Shown here: piece after piece, positions 49,169 to 57,536 of the stretch | How positions within the stretch are numbered: position 1 is the stretch's first letter | How the letters are laid out: every line of letters begins with the position of its first letter | NCBI GenBank assembly: GCA_031446165.1 | Contig: CP132905.1 | Span: 186,001 to 250,000 of the forward strand | DNA: 64,000 nt | From: Arsenophonus sp031446165 | Lineage (GTDB): Bacteria; Pseudomonadota; Gammaproteobacteria; Enterobacterales; Enterobacteriaceae | Direction of reading: 5' to 3' | Program-made: the position numbers and the translations under genes | Notes under the pieces: generated by a model | Told to the model about the DNA's origin: nothing | What the model saw: the letters and a program-made list of their open reading frames with translations, nothing else | Databases searched by the model: none

Positions 49169-50569
49169 ATGAAAAAAACGACTATACTAGAAGTAGTACA
49201 AGGTCGTACAGCAATAGATGAAACAATAACTATTTGTGGTTGGGTTCGTACAAGAAGAGATTCAAAAGGGGGATTCTCATTTCTTGCTGTTTATGATGGT
49301 TCTTGCTTTAATTCATTACAAGTTATTATTACAAATCAATTATCTAATTATAAGCATGAAGTGTTAAGTTTAACAACTGGTTGTTCTGTTAAAATAATAG
49401 GTGTTGTGAAGCCATCTAAAGGTAAACAACAACATTATGAATTATTGGCTATGCAGGTTATTGTAATAGGTTTAGTAGAAAATCCAAATAAATATCCATT
49501 AGCGGCAAAACGTCATAGTGTTGAGTATCTACGTGAAGTTGCACATTTGCGACCTCGCAGCAATCTCATTGGTGCAATTGCACGTATTCGCAATACATTA
49601 ACTCATGCGATTCATAATTTTTTTTATAATGAAGGATATATTTGGATATCAACACCAATTATTACTACTTCAAATACAGAAGGTGTTGGTGAAATGTTTC
49701 GTGTTTCTACGTTAGATTTCCATAATATTCCTAAAACTAATAAACATGAAGTTGATTTTTCTAAAGATTTTTTTGGTAGTGAAGCATTTCTAACAGTATC
49801 TGGACAATTAAATGCTGAAGCTTATGCTTGTGCATTAAGTAAAATTTATACATTCGGTCCAATTTTTCGCGCAGAAAACTCTAATACTAGTAGGCATTTA
49901 GCGGAATTTTGGATGATAGAACCCGAGGTTGCTTTTGCTGATTTAAATGATATTTTAGTGCTTGCTGAAAAGATGTTGAAGTATCTTTTCAAAAAAGTCT
50001 TAATAGAAAGAAATGATGATTTGATGTTTTTTGTTAAACGGGTAGATAAAAATGTGATAAAAAGATTGGAAAATATTGTTATTGCTGACTTTAAGAAAAT
50101 TGATTATACGGATGCAATTAAAGTGCTTGAAAAATGTAATAAGAAATTTACACATCCAGTAGTTTGGGGTATAGATTTCTCTGCTGAACATGAACGATAT
50201 TTAGCAGAAGAATATTTCAGAATGCCGGTAATAGTAAAAAATTATCCAAAAGATATTAAAGCATTCTATATGCGTCTTAATAATGACAATAAGACAGTTG
50301 CAGCTATGGATGTATTGGTTCCTGGTGTGGGGGAAATTATTGGTGGTTCTCAACGTGAAGAACGTCTTGATAAACTTGATGTGCGCATGAAAGAAATTGG
50401 ATTAAAGCAAAAAGATTATTATTGGTATCGTGATTTACGTCGTTATGGAACTGTACCCCATTCCGGATTTGGGCTCGGGTTAGAACGTTTAATTGCTTAT
50501 GTTACTGGTGTAAATAATATTCGTGATACTATCGCGTTTCCACGTATACCACGTAATGCAAATTTTTAA
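49169..50569 (+). CDS. asnS: Asparaginyl-tRNA synthetase
   Basis: Class IIb synthetase that charges tRNA-Asn. Its 466 residues equal E. coli AsnS. An N-terminal OB-fold anticodon-binding domain (about 1-100) includes ICGWVRTRRDSKGGFSF. The class II core follows with motif 2 around GPIFRAENSNTSRHLAEFWM and motif 3 GFGLGLERLIAYVTG. The segment TEGVGEMFRV, close to E. coli AsnS, separates it from aspartyl enzymes. An AAGAGAA stretch precedes the ATG. First of asnS-porin-aspC, the E. coli order (asnS-ompF-aspC). Confidence 0.98.
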   Translation: MKKTTILEVVQGRTAIDETITICGWVRTRRDSKGGFSFLAVYDGSCFNSLQVIITNQLSNYKHEVLSLTTGCSVKIIGVVKPSKGKQQHYELLAMQVIVIGLVENPNKYPLAAKRHSVEYLREVAHLRPRSNLIGAIARIRNTLTHAIHNFFYNEGYIWISTPIITTSNTEGVGEMFRVSTLDFHNIPKTNKHEVDFSKDFFGSEAFLTVSGQLNAEAYACALSKIYTFGPIFRAENSNTSRHLAEFWMIEPEVAFADLNDILVLAEKMLKYLFKKVLIERNDDLMFFVKRVDKNVIKRLENIVIADFKKIDYTDAIKVLEKCNKKFTHPVVWGIDFSAEHERYLAEEYFRMPVIVKNYPKDIKAFYMRLNNDNKTVAAMDVLVPGVGEIIGGSQREERLDKLDVRMKEIGLKQKDYYWYRDLRRYGTVPHSGFGLGLERLIAYVTGVNNIRDTIAFPRIPRNANF

Positions 50570-50672
50570 TTTTTAAAAATTGTTAGTTAGATGTTTATAA
50601 ATAATACAATAAATAATATAATAAAAGTATATGATAATGTTTTTTTATTTTTGTTATTATTTATAAGTTATA

Positions 50673-50728
50673 TAAGTTATAAATTGTTTATAATGTTTAT
50701 TAAGTTATAGATTGTTTATAATGTTTAT
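50673..50728. repeat. Tandem duplication, 2 x 28 bp, one mismatch
   Basis: The unit at 50673-50700 (TAAGTTATAAATTGTTTATA...) is repeated at 50701-50728 with a single A-to-G change. Noncoding, 220 bp before the porin gene. Confidence 0.9.
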
Positions 50729-50874
50729 AACAAAAAAAGTAAAAAAAATTATTTAAATTTTGAAATATATTATTTATTTTTTATTGAAAAAATATATTTT
50801 TTATTTTTAAAATAGATATTTTTTAATGGAGTATAAGAGTAATTGAATTTTGAATTTAATAGTAATTGAATTAA

Positions 50875-50900
50875 TAATAAGAATATGTAATAAGAATATG
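50875..50900. repeat. Perfect tandem duplication, 2 x 13 bp
   Basis: TAATAAGAATATG at 50875-50887 is repeated at 50888-50900, about 50 bp before the porin start and so within its probable leader or promoter. Confidence 0.9.
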
Positions 50901-50935
50901 TTTATGCTAGTAATACATGTCTAAATAACACCAGT

Positions 50936-50940
50936 GAGGG
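50936..50940 (+). promoter_or_regulatory. Ribosome binding site of the porin gene
   Basis: GAGGG eight bases before ATG 50949, in the context GAGGGTAATAATAATGATGAAGCGC. From memory this is nearly the E. coli ompF translation start. It decides the start: the GTG at 50934 overlaps the site itself and is not used. Confidence 0.8.
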
Positions 50941-50948
50941 TAATAATA

Positions 50949-52331
50949 ATGATGAAGCGCAATATTCTTGCAATAGTAATTCCAGTGTTATTAACTGGAA
51001 CAGTACACGCAGCTGAAATCTATAATAAAGATGGAGATACACTGGATATATATGGTAAAGTAGACGTCCGTCACTTATATTCAAAAAATAGTACTAATGA
51101 AGAAGGTTCAAAAAATACTACTAGTGAAGAAGGTGATGATTCGCGTGTTCATATTGGTATAAAAGGTGAAACTCAAATCTCTGATAAATTATCTGGTTTT
51201 GGTCGTTTTGAATGGGATGCAAAAACAAATAAAATTGAAGATGATAATAAAAATAGAAATCTTATAGCTTATGCTGGTTTAAAGTTTTCTGATTTTGGTT
51301 CATTAGATTATGGTCGTAATTATGGTGTGCTGCATGATATAAAAGCATGGACAGAAGTGCTCCCGTTACATGGTGGAAATGCTATGTATCAGGTTGACAG
51401 TTATATGACTAGTCGTAATCGAAATTTATTAACTTACCGTAGCAATGATTTTTTTGGTTTAGTTGATGGATTAAATTTTGCTTTACAGTATCATGGAAAA
51501 AATACCGAAAATAATAAATCAGGTGTTGCGAATGTTTTAAAAAATAATGGTGATGGTTTTGGTATATCAGCTAATTATAATCTTGGATGGGGGGTTGTAT
51601 TAGGTGGTGGTTATACGAAATCTAATCCAGGAATTCATTTTAATGAATCAAATGAAATACTTCAAGTAGACACTTCTGCTGCTGCTGCTTCTGTTGTTGA
51701 TAATTTGACAGCAAACACTTCTACCAATGACACTTCTACCAATATGAATATGAATAAAGTTGATGTATCAAAGGTATCAAATGACAAAAATGGTAAGGAA
51801 GCTTTAGTAAACAATAATGCAAATGCAGAAGAAGTTAAACAAAAAACTGATAATTCTGCTAATATTAATATTAATAATTCTAATATTAAGCATGATGTTA
51901 ATCATGATGTTGAAGGTTGGAATATTGGTTTAAAATATGATGCAAATAATATTTATTTAGCAGCGCTTTATGGTGAAACTCATAACATGACTAAATCTTC
52001 TTCTAGAATATTAGATACTGCTAACATAACACAAAGAGCTAATGCAACCGAAAATATTGAAGTTGTAGCTCAATATTTATTTGATGATATTGCTTTAAAA
52101 CCATCTATTGCTTATGTACAGTCTAAAGGAAAAGATTTCATTAATGTTAATGATGTTGAAAAAGAAGATTTGACAAAATATCTTTCTTTAGGTGCTTTTT
52201 ATTATTTCAACAAAAATTTAACAGCAGTTGTTGATTATAAAATTAACTTAATGCATAGCAATGATTTTACAAAAAAATATGGTATCAATAAAGATAATGT
52301 TGTTGGTTTAGGTTTAGTTTATAAGTTTTAG
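50949..52331 (+). CDS. ompF: OmpF/OmpC-type general porin with expanded loops
   Basis: Trimeric outer-membrane beta-barrel for small solutes. The 460 residues compare with about 362 in the E. coli precursor. A signal peptide (1-21, MMKRNILAIVIPVLLTGTVHA) precedes AEIYNKDGD, the usual mature start. NFALQYHGKN, GLKYDANNIYLAALYGET and the terminal YKF are typical of the family; the final Phe is the assembly signal. Loop 1 holds a 9-residue duplication (45-53 and 54-62). A loop around 225-322, where OmpF has about 20 residues, has about 97 Asn/Asp/Ser/Thr-rich residues with short repeats. In constriction loop 3 the E. coli PEFGG reads PLHGG, so a pore-lining Glu becomes Leu. It lies between asnS and aspC as ompF does in E. 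coli and is followed by a strong terminator. Confidence 0.96.
   Translation: MMKRNILAIVIPVLLTGTVHAAEIYNKDGDTLDIYGKVDVRHLYSKNSTNEEGSKNTTSEEGDDSRVHIGIKGETQISDKLSGFGRFEWDAKTNKIEDDNKNRNLIAYAGLKFSDFGSLDYGRNYGVLHDIKAWTEVLPLHGGNAMYQVDSYMTSRNRNLLTYRSNDFFGLVDGLNFALQYHGKNTENNKSGVANVLKNNGDGFGISANYNLGWGVVLGGGYTKSNPGIHFNESNEILQVDTSAAAASVVDNLTANTSTNDTSTNMNMNKVDVSKVSNDKNGKEALVNNNANAEEVKQKTDNSANININNSNIKHDVNHDVEGWNIGLKYDANNIYLAALYGETHNMTKSSSRILDTANITQRANATENIEVVAQYLFDDIALKPSIAYVQSKGKDFINVNDVEKEDLTKYLSLGAFYYFNKNLTAVVDYKINLMHSNDFTKKYGINKDNVVGLGLVYKF
51081..51134 (+). repeat. In-frame tandem duplication in porin loop 1, 2 x 27 bp
   Basis: Bases 51081-51107 and 51108-51134 are near-identical 27-mers encoding SKNSTNEEG and SKNTTSEEG. 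Nine codons were duplicated without breaking the frame, lengthening an external loop. Confidence 0.9.
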
Positions 52332-52363
52332 TTTAAAACACAATATATATAGAACAATGATAT

Positions 52364-52397
52364 ATAATAAAGCAGCGCAAACGCGCTGCTTTATTAT
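52364..52397 (+). terminator. Rho-independent terminator after the porin gene
   Basis: The stem of about 15 bp (52364-52378 with 52383-52397) has the GC-rich centre AGCAGCGC/GCGCTGCT and the loop AAAC, with the A-T flanks TAATAA/TTATTA. It is the clearest GC-rich hairpin of the window and lies 32 bp after the porin stop. The T tract is part of the stem, so it could also end transcription from the opposite side. Confidence 0.9.
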
Positions 52398-52568
52398 TAA
52401 TAAAATAAAATGAAGCATGGTTTTATTTTTATAAAATTAGTATGTTAATATTTAAGATACTTTTAATAAATATTTAAAAATGTTATTTTGATTAAAATTT
52501 ATTTAAGATTTTTTAGTTTTTTAATGATCAACTTTATATTCATATATTTGTACGATTGGAATCATTCT

Positions 52569-53759
52569 ATGTTAGAAAATATTATAGGTGCGCCTAAAGA
52601 TCCTATTTTAGGATTAGTAGAAAGTTTTAATTCTGATTTACGTAAAAAAAAAATAAATTTAGGTATCGGTGTTTATAAAGATCAAGCTGGAAATACACCT
52701 ATATTACGTGCTGTTAAAAAAGCAGAAGAATATTTATTAGACAAAGAAGTTACTAAAAATTATTTATCTATGAGTGGAAGTAAAAAATTTGCGATTCTTA
52801 CTCAAGTATTATTATTTACAAGTAATCATCCTGTAATTATTGAAAATAGAGCCCGTACTATACAAGCATTAGGTGGAACAGGTGCACTGCACCTTGCTGC
52901 TGAATTTCTTGCTAAAAAAACATCGTGTAAAAGAATTTGGTTGAGTAAGCCTACTTGGCCAAATCATGATAATATATTTAAAAGTGTTGGTCTAAAAACA
53001 TGTTATTATGATTATTATGATAGTAATAAAAATAATCTTGATTTTTCTGGAATGTTAAATAGTTTAAGTAATTTACAATCAAGTGATGTTTTATTGCTGC
53101 ATGGTTGTTGTCATAATCCTACTGGTATTGATCCTAGTATAGAGCAATGGGAAATTTTATCAAAACTTTCTGCAGAAAAAAAAGTTTTACCTATTTTTGA
53201 TTTTGCATATCAAGGTTTTGCTAAAAGTGTTGAAGAAGATGTAGAAGGTTTACGTATTTTCAGTAATAAAAATCCTGAAATGATTATTGCTACTTCTTAT
53301 TCTAAAAATTTTAGTTTATATAATGAACGTGTTGGTGCTTGTACTATTATTGCTAGTGATAGTAATCAAGCAGATTATATTTTAAGTCAAATGCAATCAA
53401 TTGTTAGATGTAATTATTCGAATCCTCCTTTTCATGGAGCTGCTATTGTGACATCTATTTTATCAAATGAAACTTTAAAGAACGAGTGGATTGAAGAATT
53501 AACAATTATGCGTCAAAGGATTCAACGTATGAGACAATTATTAGTAAATACATTATTGGAAAAAGGTGCTAAAAAAGATTTTAGTTTTATTAGTAAACAA
53601 AATGGTATGTTTTCATTTAGTGGTCTTACTGAATCGCAAGTAATAAAATTACGTGAAAAATATGCGATTTATATGGTTCATTCAGGACGTATTAATGTTT
53701 CTGGGTTAATATTAGAAAATATAGTTCCTTTATGTAAAGCAATCATTGATGTATTATAA
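52569..53759 (+). CDS. aspC: Aspartate aminotransferase
   Basis: PLP enzyme exchanging amino groups between aspartate/glutamate and oxaloacetate/2-oxoglutarate; in E. coli it can also aminate aromatic keto acids. Start ATG 52569 (MLENIIGAPKDPILGL) gives exactly 396 residues, as in E. coli; the frame is open further upstream to a TTG at 52488, but that part is hydrophobic AT translation. PLP lysine is K246 in TSYSKNFSLYNERVG. The HGCCHNPTGIDP loop and the substrate-binding Arg near SGRINVSGL are present. It could supply the last transamination for aromatic amino acids made through aroB/aroK, which is inference. Confidence 0.98.
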   Translation: MLENIIGAPKDPILGLVESFNSDLRKKKINLGIGVYKDQAGNTPILRAVKKAEEYLLDKEVTKNYLSMSGSKKFAILTQVLLFTSNHPVIIENRARTIQALGGTGALHLAAEFLAKKTSCKRIWLSKPTWPNHDNIFKSVGLKTCYYDYYDSNKNNLDFSGMLNSLSNLQSSDVLLLHGCCHNPTGIDPSIEQWEILSKLSAEKKVLPIFDFAYQGFAKSVEEDVEGLRIFSNKNPEMIIATSYSKNFSLYNERVGACTIIASDSNQADYILSQMQSIVRCNYSNPPFHGAAIVTSILSNETLKNEWIEELTIMRQRIQRMRQLLVNTLLEKGAKKDFSFISKQNGMFSFSGLTESQVIKLREKYAIYMVHSGRINVSGLILENIVPLCKAIIDVL

Positions 53760-54577
53760 AAATATTGCATTATTCATAAATCTAAATAAGTGATACTTAT
53801 GATAAAATAGCGCTATATTTTTTTACAAAAATTATAAACAATAATTCATATAATTATTATAAAAATAAATAATATTATTTTAAGATACATTGATAATATT
53901 TGCGTATGAATAAAATCTTTAAAATTTATGAATATTTTAAAAATTTAAAATATTTATTTCTAAGTATAATATTCATGTATTATGAATTTTAGATCTAGAT
54001 TATCAAACATATTTTTTATTAATTGATTATTACTTATCAATGTAATTCTATAATAACAATATTATTATTTTCAATAAAGCATATATTTATTTTTTTTGAT
54101 TTACTATTTTGTAGTTTAAATATATATTAAATAATATCTTAAATATCTTTGCCAGAAAAACCTTATTTATTTAAAGATTCTAAAAAAAATTATAAATAAA
54201 TATCTTTTTGTATTACCAAAACTATTAAATTTTATATTTTTAGTAATATATAATTTATGATTTTTAATTTTTATTTTGTAAAAAATTTTTTATTTATAAT
54301 ATTCAATACTTTTTAAAAACACCTTTGTTTATATAATTTATTTTAATAAAATTAAAGATACAATATCTTTAAGATTTTAAAAATATAGATAAATTTAAAA
54401 TTTAGTAAAAAAAATTCTTAAATCTAAACATTTTTTAGTATTTTTAAGATAAATTTTGATATACAATATATATTGTATATTGTAAGTATATTTTTTCATA
54501 TTATTAAATTTATAAGAGAATAAAATGATATGAAAAATTTTTTAGGTATTTTTAAATAGTATGATAAAAAATATATT
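53760..54577. other. Intergenic region between convergent aspC and potD
   Basis: 818 bp with no gene. Holds a perfect 22-bp AT palindrome (54459-54480), listed separately. Confidence 0.65.
54459..54480. repeat. Perfect 22-bp palindrome
   Basis: Bases 54459-54480 read the same on both strands, centred on ACAATATATATTGT. It lies 97 bp past the potD stop. The same 14-base core occurs at 59132-59145, upstream of potA. Confidence 0.8.
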
Positions 54578-55621
54578 TTAACGACCAGATTTTAATTGTT
54601 GAAAATAACTTTCATATAATATGTGAGAATCACCTACATCATCTTGCCATTCTCCATTTTTTAATATTTCTGCGTTAGGATACAAAGTGTTATCTGTGAT
54701 AACTTCTATTGGTAATTGTTGCTTTGCTACCAAATTTGGTGTAGGATAACCAATTTTTTTAGCAACTTTAGCAGCAATATCTGGTCTTAACAAAAAATCA
54801 ATTAATTTAATTGCTCCTTCGACATTTTTTGCATTATATGGAATAGCTAGACTGTCCATCCAAAAAATTCCGCCTTCTTTAGTCCAAATAAATTGTATCG
54901 GGGCACCAGATTGGCGTGCTACATAAGCAGAACCATTCCATAGCATTCCTAAATCAATTTCACCTTGAAGAAAAGGATTAGCAGGATTATCTGAATTAAA
55001 TGCCATAATATTTGGCATTAATTTTTTTAATTCTTCATATGCTGCTTTTATTAATTTTGGGTCTTTTGTATTACCTGAATAACCCAATTTTAATAATGCC
55101 ATTTGAAATACTTCTCGTGCATCATCAGTTAATAATACTTTATTTTTGTATTCTGGTTTCCATAAATCAGACCAAGATGAAATTTTTTTTGGATCAATAA
55201 CATCGCTGTTTATACCGATCCCTGTTGCTCCCCAGATATAAGGAATGGAGTAATCATTATTAGGATCAAATGATTTATTTAATAAATTTGGATCAAGATT
55301 TTTAAATTGACTTAATTTTGTTTTATCAATTTTTTGTAGCATACCTTCTTTACTCATTTTTGCTATAAAATAGGTTGAAGGTACTATTAAATCATATGCA
55401 TTATCAGTGTAAGTTTTTAATTTTATGTACATACTTTCATTAGATTCATAAGTAGAATAAATTACTTTTATTCCAGTTTCTTTAGTAAATTGATGCAGTA
55501 ATCCAGAGGGAACATATTCTGACCAATTATAAAAATATAGTGTTTTGTTATTAAAAGCTACTGCTGAGGTAATAGTTATGACTATAATCCATGTTTGTAT
55601 CCATAATAAATATTGTTTCAT
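54578..55621 (-). CDS. potD: Spermidine/putrescine-binding periplasmic protein PotD
   Basis: Periplasmic receptor that delivers polyamines, mainly spermidine, to PotABC. The start at MKQYLLWIQTW gives 347 residues against 348 in E. coli; an in-frame ATG lies nine codons upstream (55648). A signal segment (about 1-21, IIVITITSAVA) precedes TLYFYNWSEYVP. Polyamine-contact positions known from E. coli PotD appear kept: YNWSEY, VPSTY, the DDAREVFQ Asp/Glu pair, WNGSA and FWMDSLA. About 260 bp separate it from potC, whereas these genes are contiguous in E. coli, so potD may have its own promoter. Confidence 0.97.
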   Translation of the reverse strand: MKQYLLWIQTWIIVITITSAVAFNNKTLYFYNWSEYVPSGLLHQFTKETGIKVIYSTYESNESMYIKLKTYTDNAYDLIVPSTYFIAKMSKEGMLQKIDKTKLSQFKNLDPNLLNKSFDPNNDYSIPYIWGATGIGINSDVIDPKKISSWSDLWKPEYKNKVLLTDDAREVFQMALLKLGYSGNTKDPKLIKAAYEELKKLMPNIMAFNSDNPANPFLQGEIDLGMLWNGSAYVARQSGAPIQFIWTKEGGIFWMDSLAIPYNAKNVEGAIKLIDFLLRPDIAAKVAKKIGYPTPNLVAKQQLPIEVITDNTLYPNAEILKNGEWQDDVGDSHILYESYFQQLKSGR

Positions 55622-55884
55622 ATATGATTTCTTTATAAAATGATTCATTAAAATCTAATTTTTTGATTGTGTATTTTAAATATTTTAAATAAGTATTATA
55701 TATAGCACTTAAGATTGGGTAAAGAATACAAATACTAAGAATATAAATATATAGTTAGTATATTTTATTTTTAAAGGTGTTTTGAATTCAGCCATCTCTT
55801 TTAAAGATAGAAGTTCATATAGGAAAATATAATTGTTCAATAGAATTCTGCAAAGATATTAAAATAATTTGTTTGTAGTACTAT
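55622..55884. other. Unusual spacer between potC and potD
   Basis: 263 bp between two genes that are contiguous in E. coli. Somewhat less AT-poor in structure than decayed gaps but without a frame. May hold a separate potD promoter or be an insertion by slippage. Confidence 0.5.
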
Positions 55885-56679
55885 TTAAGTTGATTGAATG
55901 AATATATTTTTGTTGATATTTTTAAAAATCCATTTGCTGAAAAGCACGAGTAGTAAAGAAAATAACAATAAAATTGTTGCCAATGCATTAATTTCTGGTG
56001 AAATACCTATTTTTACCATTGAATAAATTTTTAACGGTAGAATTTCATAGTTAGGTCCGGTAACAAAAGAAGATATAATGACATCATCCATAGAAAGCGT
56101 AAAACTTAATAACCAAGCAGAAATAACAGCTGGTAATATTAATGGTAAAATAACATGTTTTAGAATTATAACTTCATTAGCTCCTAAATCTCTAGCAGCT
56201 TCTAACATTTTTACATCAAAATCTTTTAATCTTGCATAAACATTAATAACCACAAAAGGTAAAGAAAATGTGATATGAGAAAAAAGCAAAGATAAAAAAC
56301 CTAAAGAGATGCCCAGTGATATAAACAGTAATAATAATGAAATTGCCATAACAATATCTGGAGACATCATTACAACAAATAAGATACCTCCGATAAATGA
56401 TTTTCCTTTAAATTGATAACGAAATAAAGCTACTGCTGTTAATGAACCAATAAAAGTAGCACAAGTTGCAGAAATCATTGCTATACTTAATGAATGCCAT
56501 GCGGCTTGTAGTAAGCTATCATTATTCCATAATATATTATACCAATCTATTGTAAAACCTGACCATACATTACCAAATCGTGAATTATTAAAAGAATTTA
56601 TAATTAAAATGATAATTGAAATGTACAAATAGGCATAAATAATGATTAAGAAGCTAATTTGTAAAAACCATTTAATCAT
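55885..56679 (-). CDS. potC: Spermidine/putrescine ABC transporter permease PotC
   Basis: One of two inner-membrane channel subunits of the polyamine importer. It has 264 residues as in E. coli, with about six membrane helices beginning at IIIYAYLYISIIILIINSF. The cytoplasmic EAA loop that contacts the ATPase reads EAARDLGANEVIILKHVILP. FTLSMDDVIISSFVTGP and LPLKIYSMVK are conserved. Its ATG overlaps the potB stop by four bases (ATGA), so translation is coupled. Confidence 0.97.
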   Translation of the reverse strand: MIKWFLQISFLIIIYAYLYISIIILIINSFNNSRFGNVWSGFTIDWYNILWNNDSLLQAAWHSLSIAMISATCATFIGSLTAVALFRYQFKGKSFIGGILFVVMMSPDIVMAISLLLLFISLGISLGFLSLLFSHITFSLPFVVINVYARLKDFDVKMLEAARDLGANEVIILKHVILPLILPAVISAWLLSFTLSMDDVIISSFVTGPNYEILPLKIYSMVKIGISPEINALATILLLFSLLLVLFSKWIFKNINKNIFIQST

Positions 56680-57536
56680 ACTAAATCCAACCTTTTGTTT
56701 AATAAAGTTACTACACGATAATAAATATAAAGTAATAGCCCCATTAGTATTGTCAGTACAATACTAATGGCTGCCCCGAAAGGCCAGTCACGTAAATTTA
56801 AAATTTGACTTTTAATAACATTACCAATTAACAAATTTTTTGCACCGCCCATTAAATCGGCGACATAAAATAAACCCATGGCCGGCAATAAAACTAATAA
56901 AGAGCCGACTATAATCCCAGGCATAGTTAATGGTATTATAATACGTAAAAATATTTGATATTTATTAGCGCCTAGATCTCTAGCTGCTTCAAGACAAGAT
57001 TTATCTAATTTTTCGATGCTTGAATAAAGAGGCATGATCATAAATGGTAGTAATATATATATCAATCCTATTATAACAGCTTTTTCTGTATACATAATAC
57101 GAATTGGAGTGTCTATTACACCGATCCATAATAGAAAGTTATTTAAATAACCACGAGGACTTAAAAAAAATTTTAAGCCATAAATTCGAATAAGAGAATT
57201 AGTCCAAAAAGGTAAAATTAATAAAAATAGCATTAATGATTGTATTTTTTTTGGTAATTGTGTTAAAATAAATGCAAATGGATAGCCGATAGCTAAACAA
57301 AATATAGTTGCGATAATTGCCATATTTACTGAATGTAACATTAATTTTGCATATAAAGAGTCAAAAAGTTTAATGTAATTATTCAATGTAAAGATTATGT
57401 TAACTAAATTTATATCATCACGGGTTAAAAAACTTGTGATAATAATCATAACATTTGGCAAAAAACTAAATAATAAAATCCATGAAAAGACTCCTATAAC
57501 AATGATATTTTGAAAAATTTTATGCTTATTTTTCAT
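56676..57536 (-). CDS. potB: Spermidine/putrescine ABC transporter permease PotB
   Basis: Second channel subunit of the polyamine importer. ATG 57536 (MKNKHKIFQN) matches the E. coli start and overlaps the potA end by 11 bases; the frame is open to a TTG 12 bases further. Length is 286 residues. Marks are LPFWTNSLIRIYGLKFFLS, YILLPFMIMPLYSSIEKLD, the EAA loop EAARDLGANKYQIFLRIIIP and LPAMGLFYVADLMGGAKN. Both ends overlap neighbours, so potABC is one translational unit. Confidence 0.97.
   Translation of the reverse strand: MKNKHKIFQNIIVIGVFSWILLFSFLPNVMIIITSFLTRDDINLVNIIFTLNNYIKLFDSLYAKLMLHSVNMAIIATIFCLAIGYPFAFILTQLPKKIQSLMLFLLILPFWTNSLIRIYGLKFFLSPRGYLNNFLLWIGVIDTPIRIMYTEKAVIIGLIYILLPFMIMPLYSSIEKLDKSCLEAARDLGANKYQIFLRIIIPLTMPGIIVGSLLVLLPAMGLFYVADLMGGAKNLLIGNVIKSQILNLRDWPFGAAISIVLTILMGLLLYIYYRVVTLLNKRLDLV

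Larger units (their letters stand above)
50570..50948. other. Intergenic region asnS-porin with tandem repeats
   Basis: 379 bp with no gene. Contains a 28-bp and a 13-bp tandem duplication (listed separately), so the porin upstream region appears length-variable. OmpR-type sites could not be recognised. Confidence 0.65.

Noticed and set aside
50934..50948. GTG start giving a porin five residues longer
   Set aside because: The GTG overlaps the GAGGG ribosome site; ATG 50949 matches the E. coli ompF start context.
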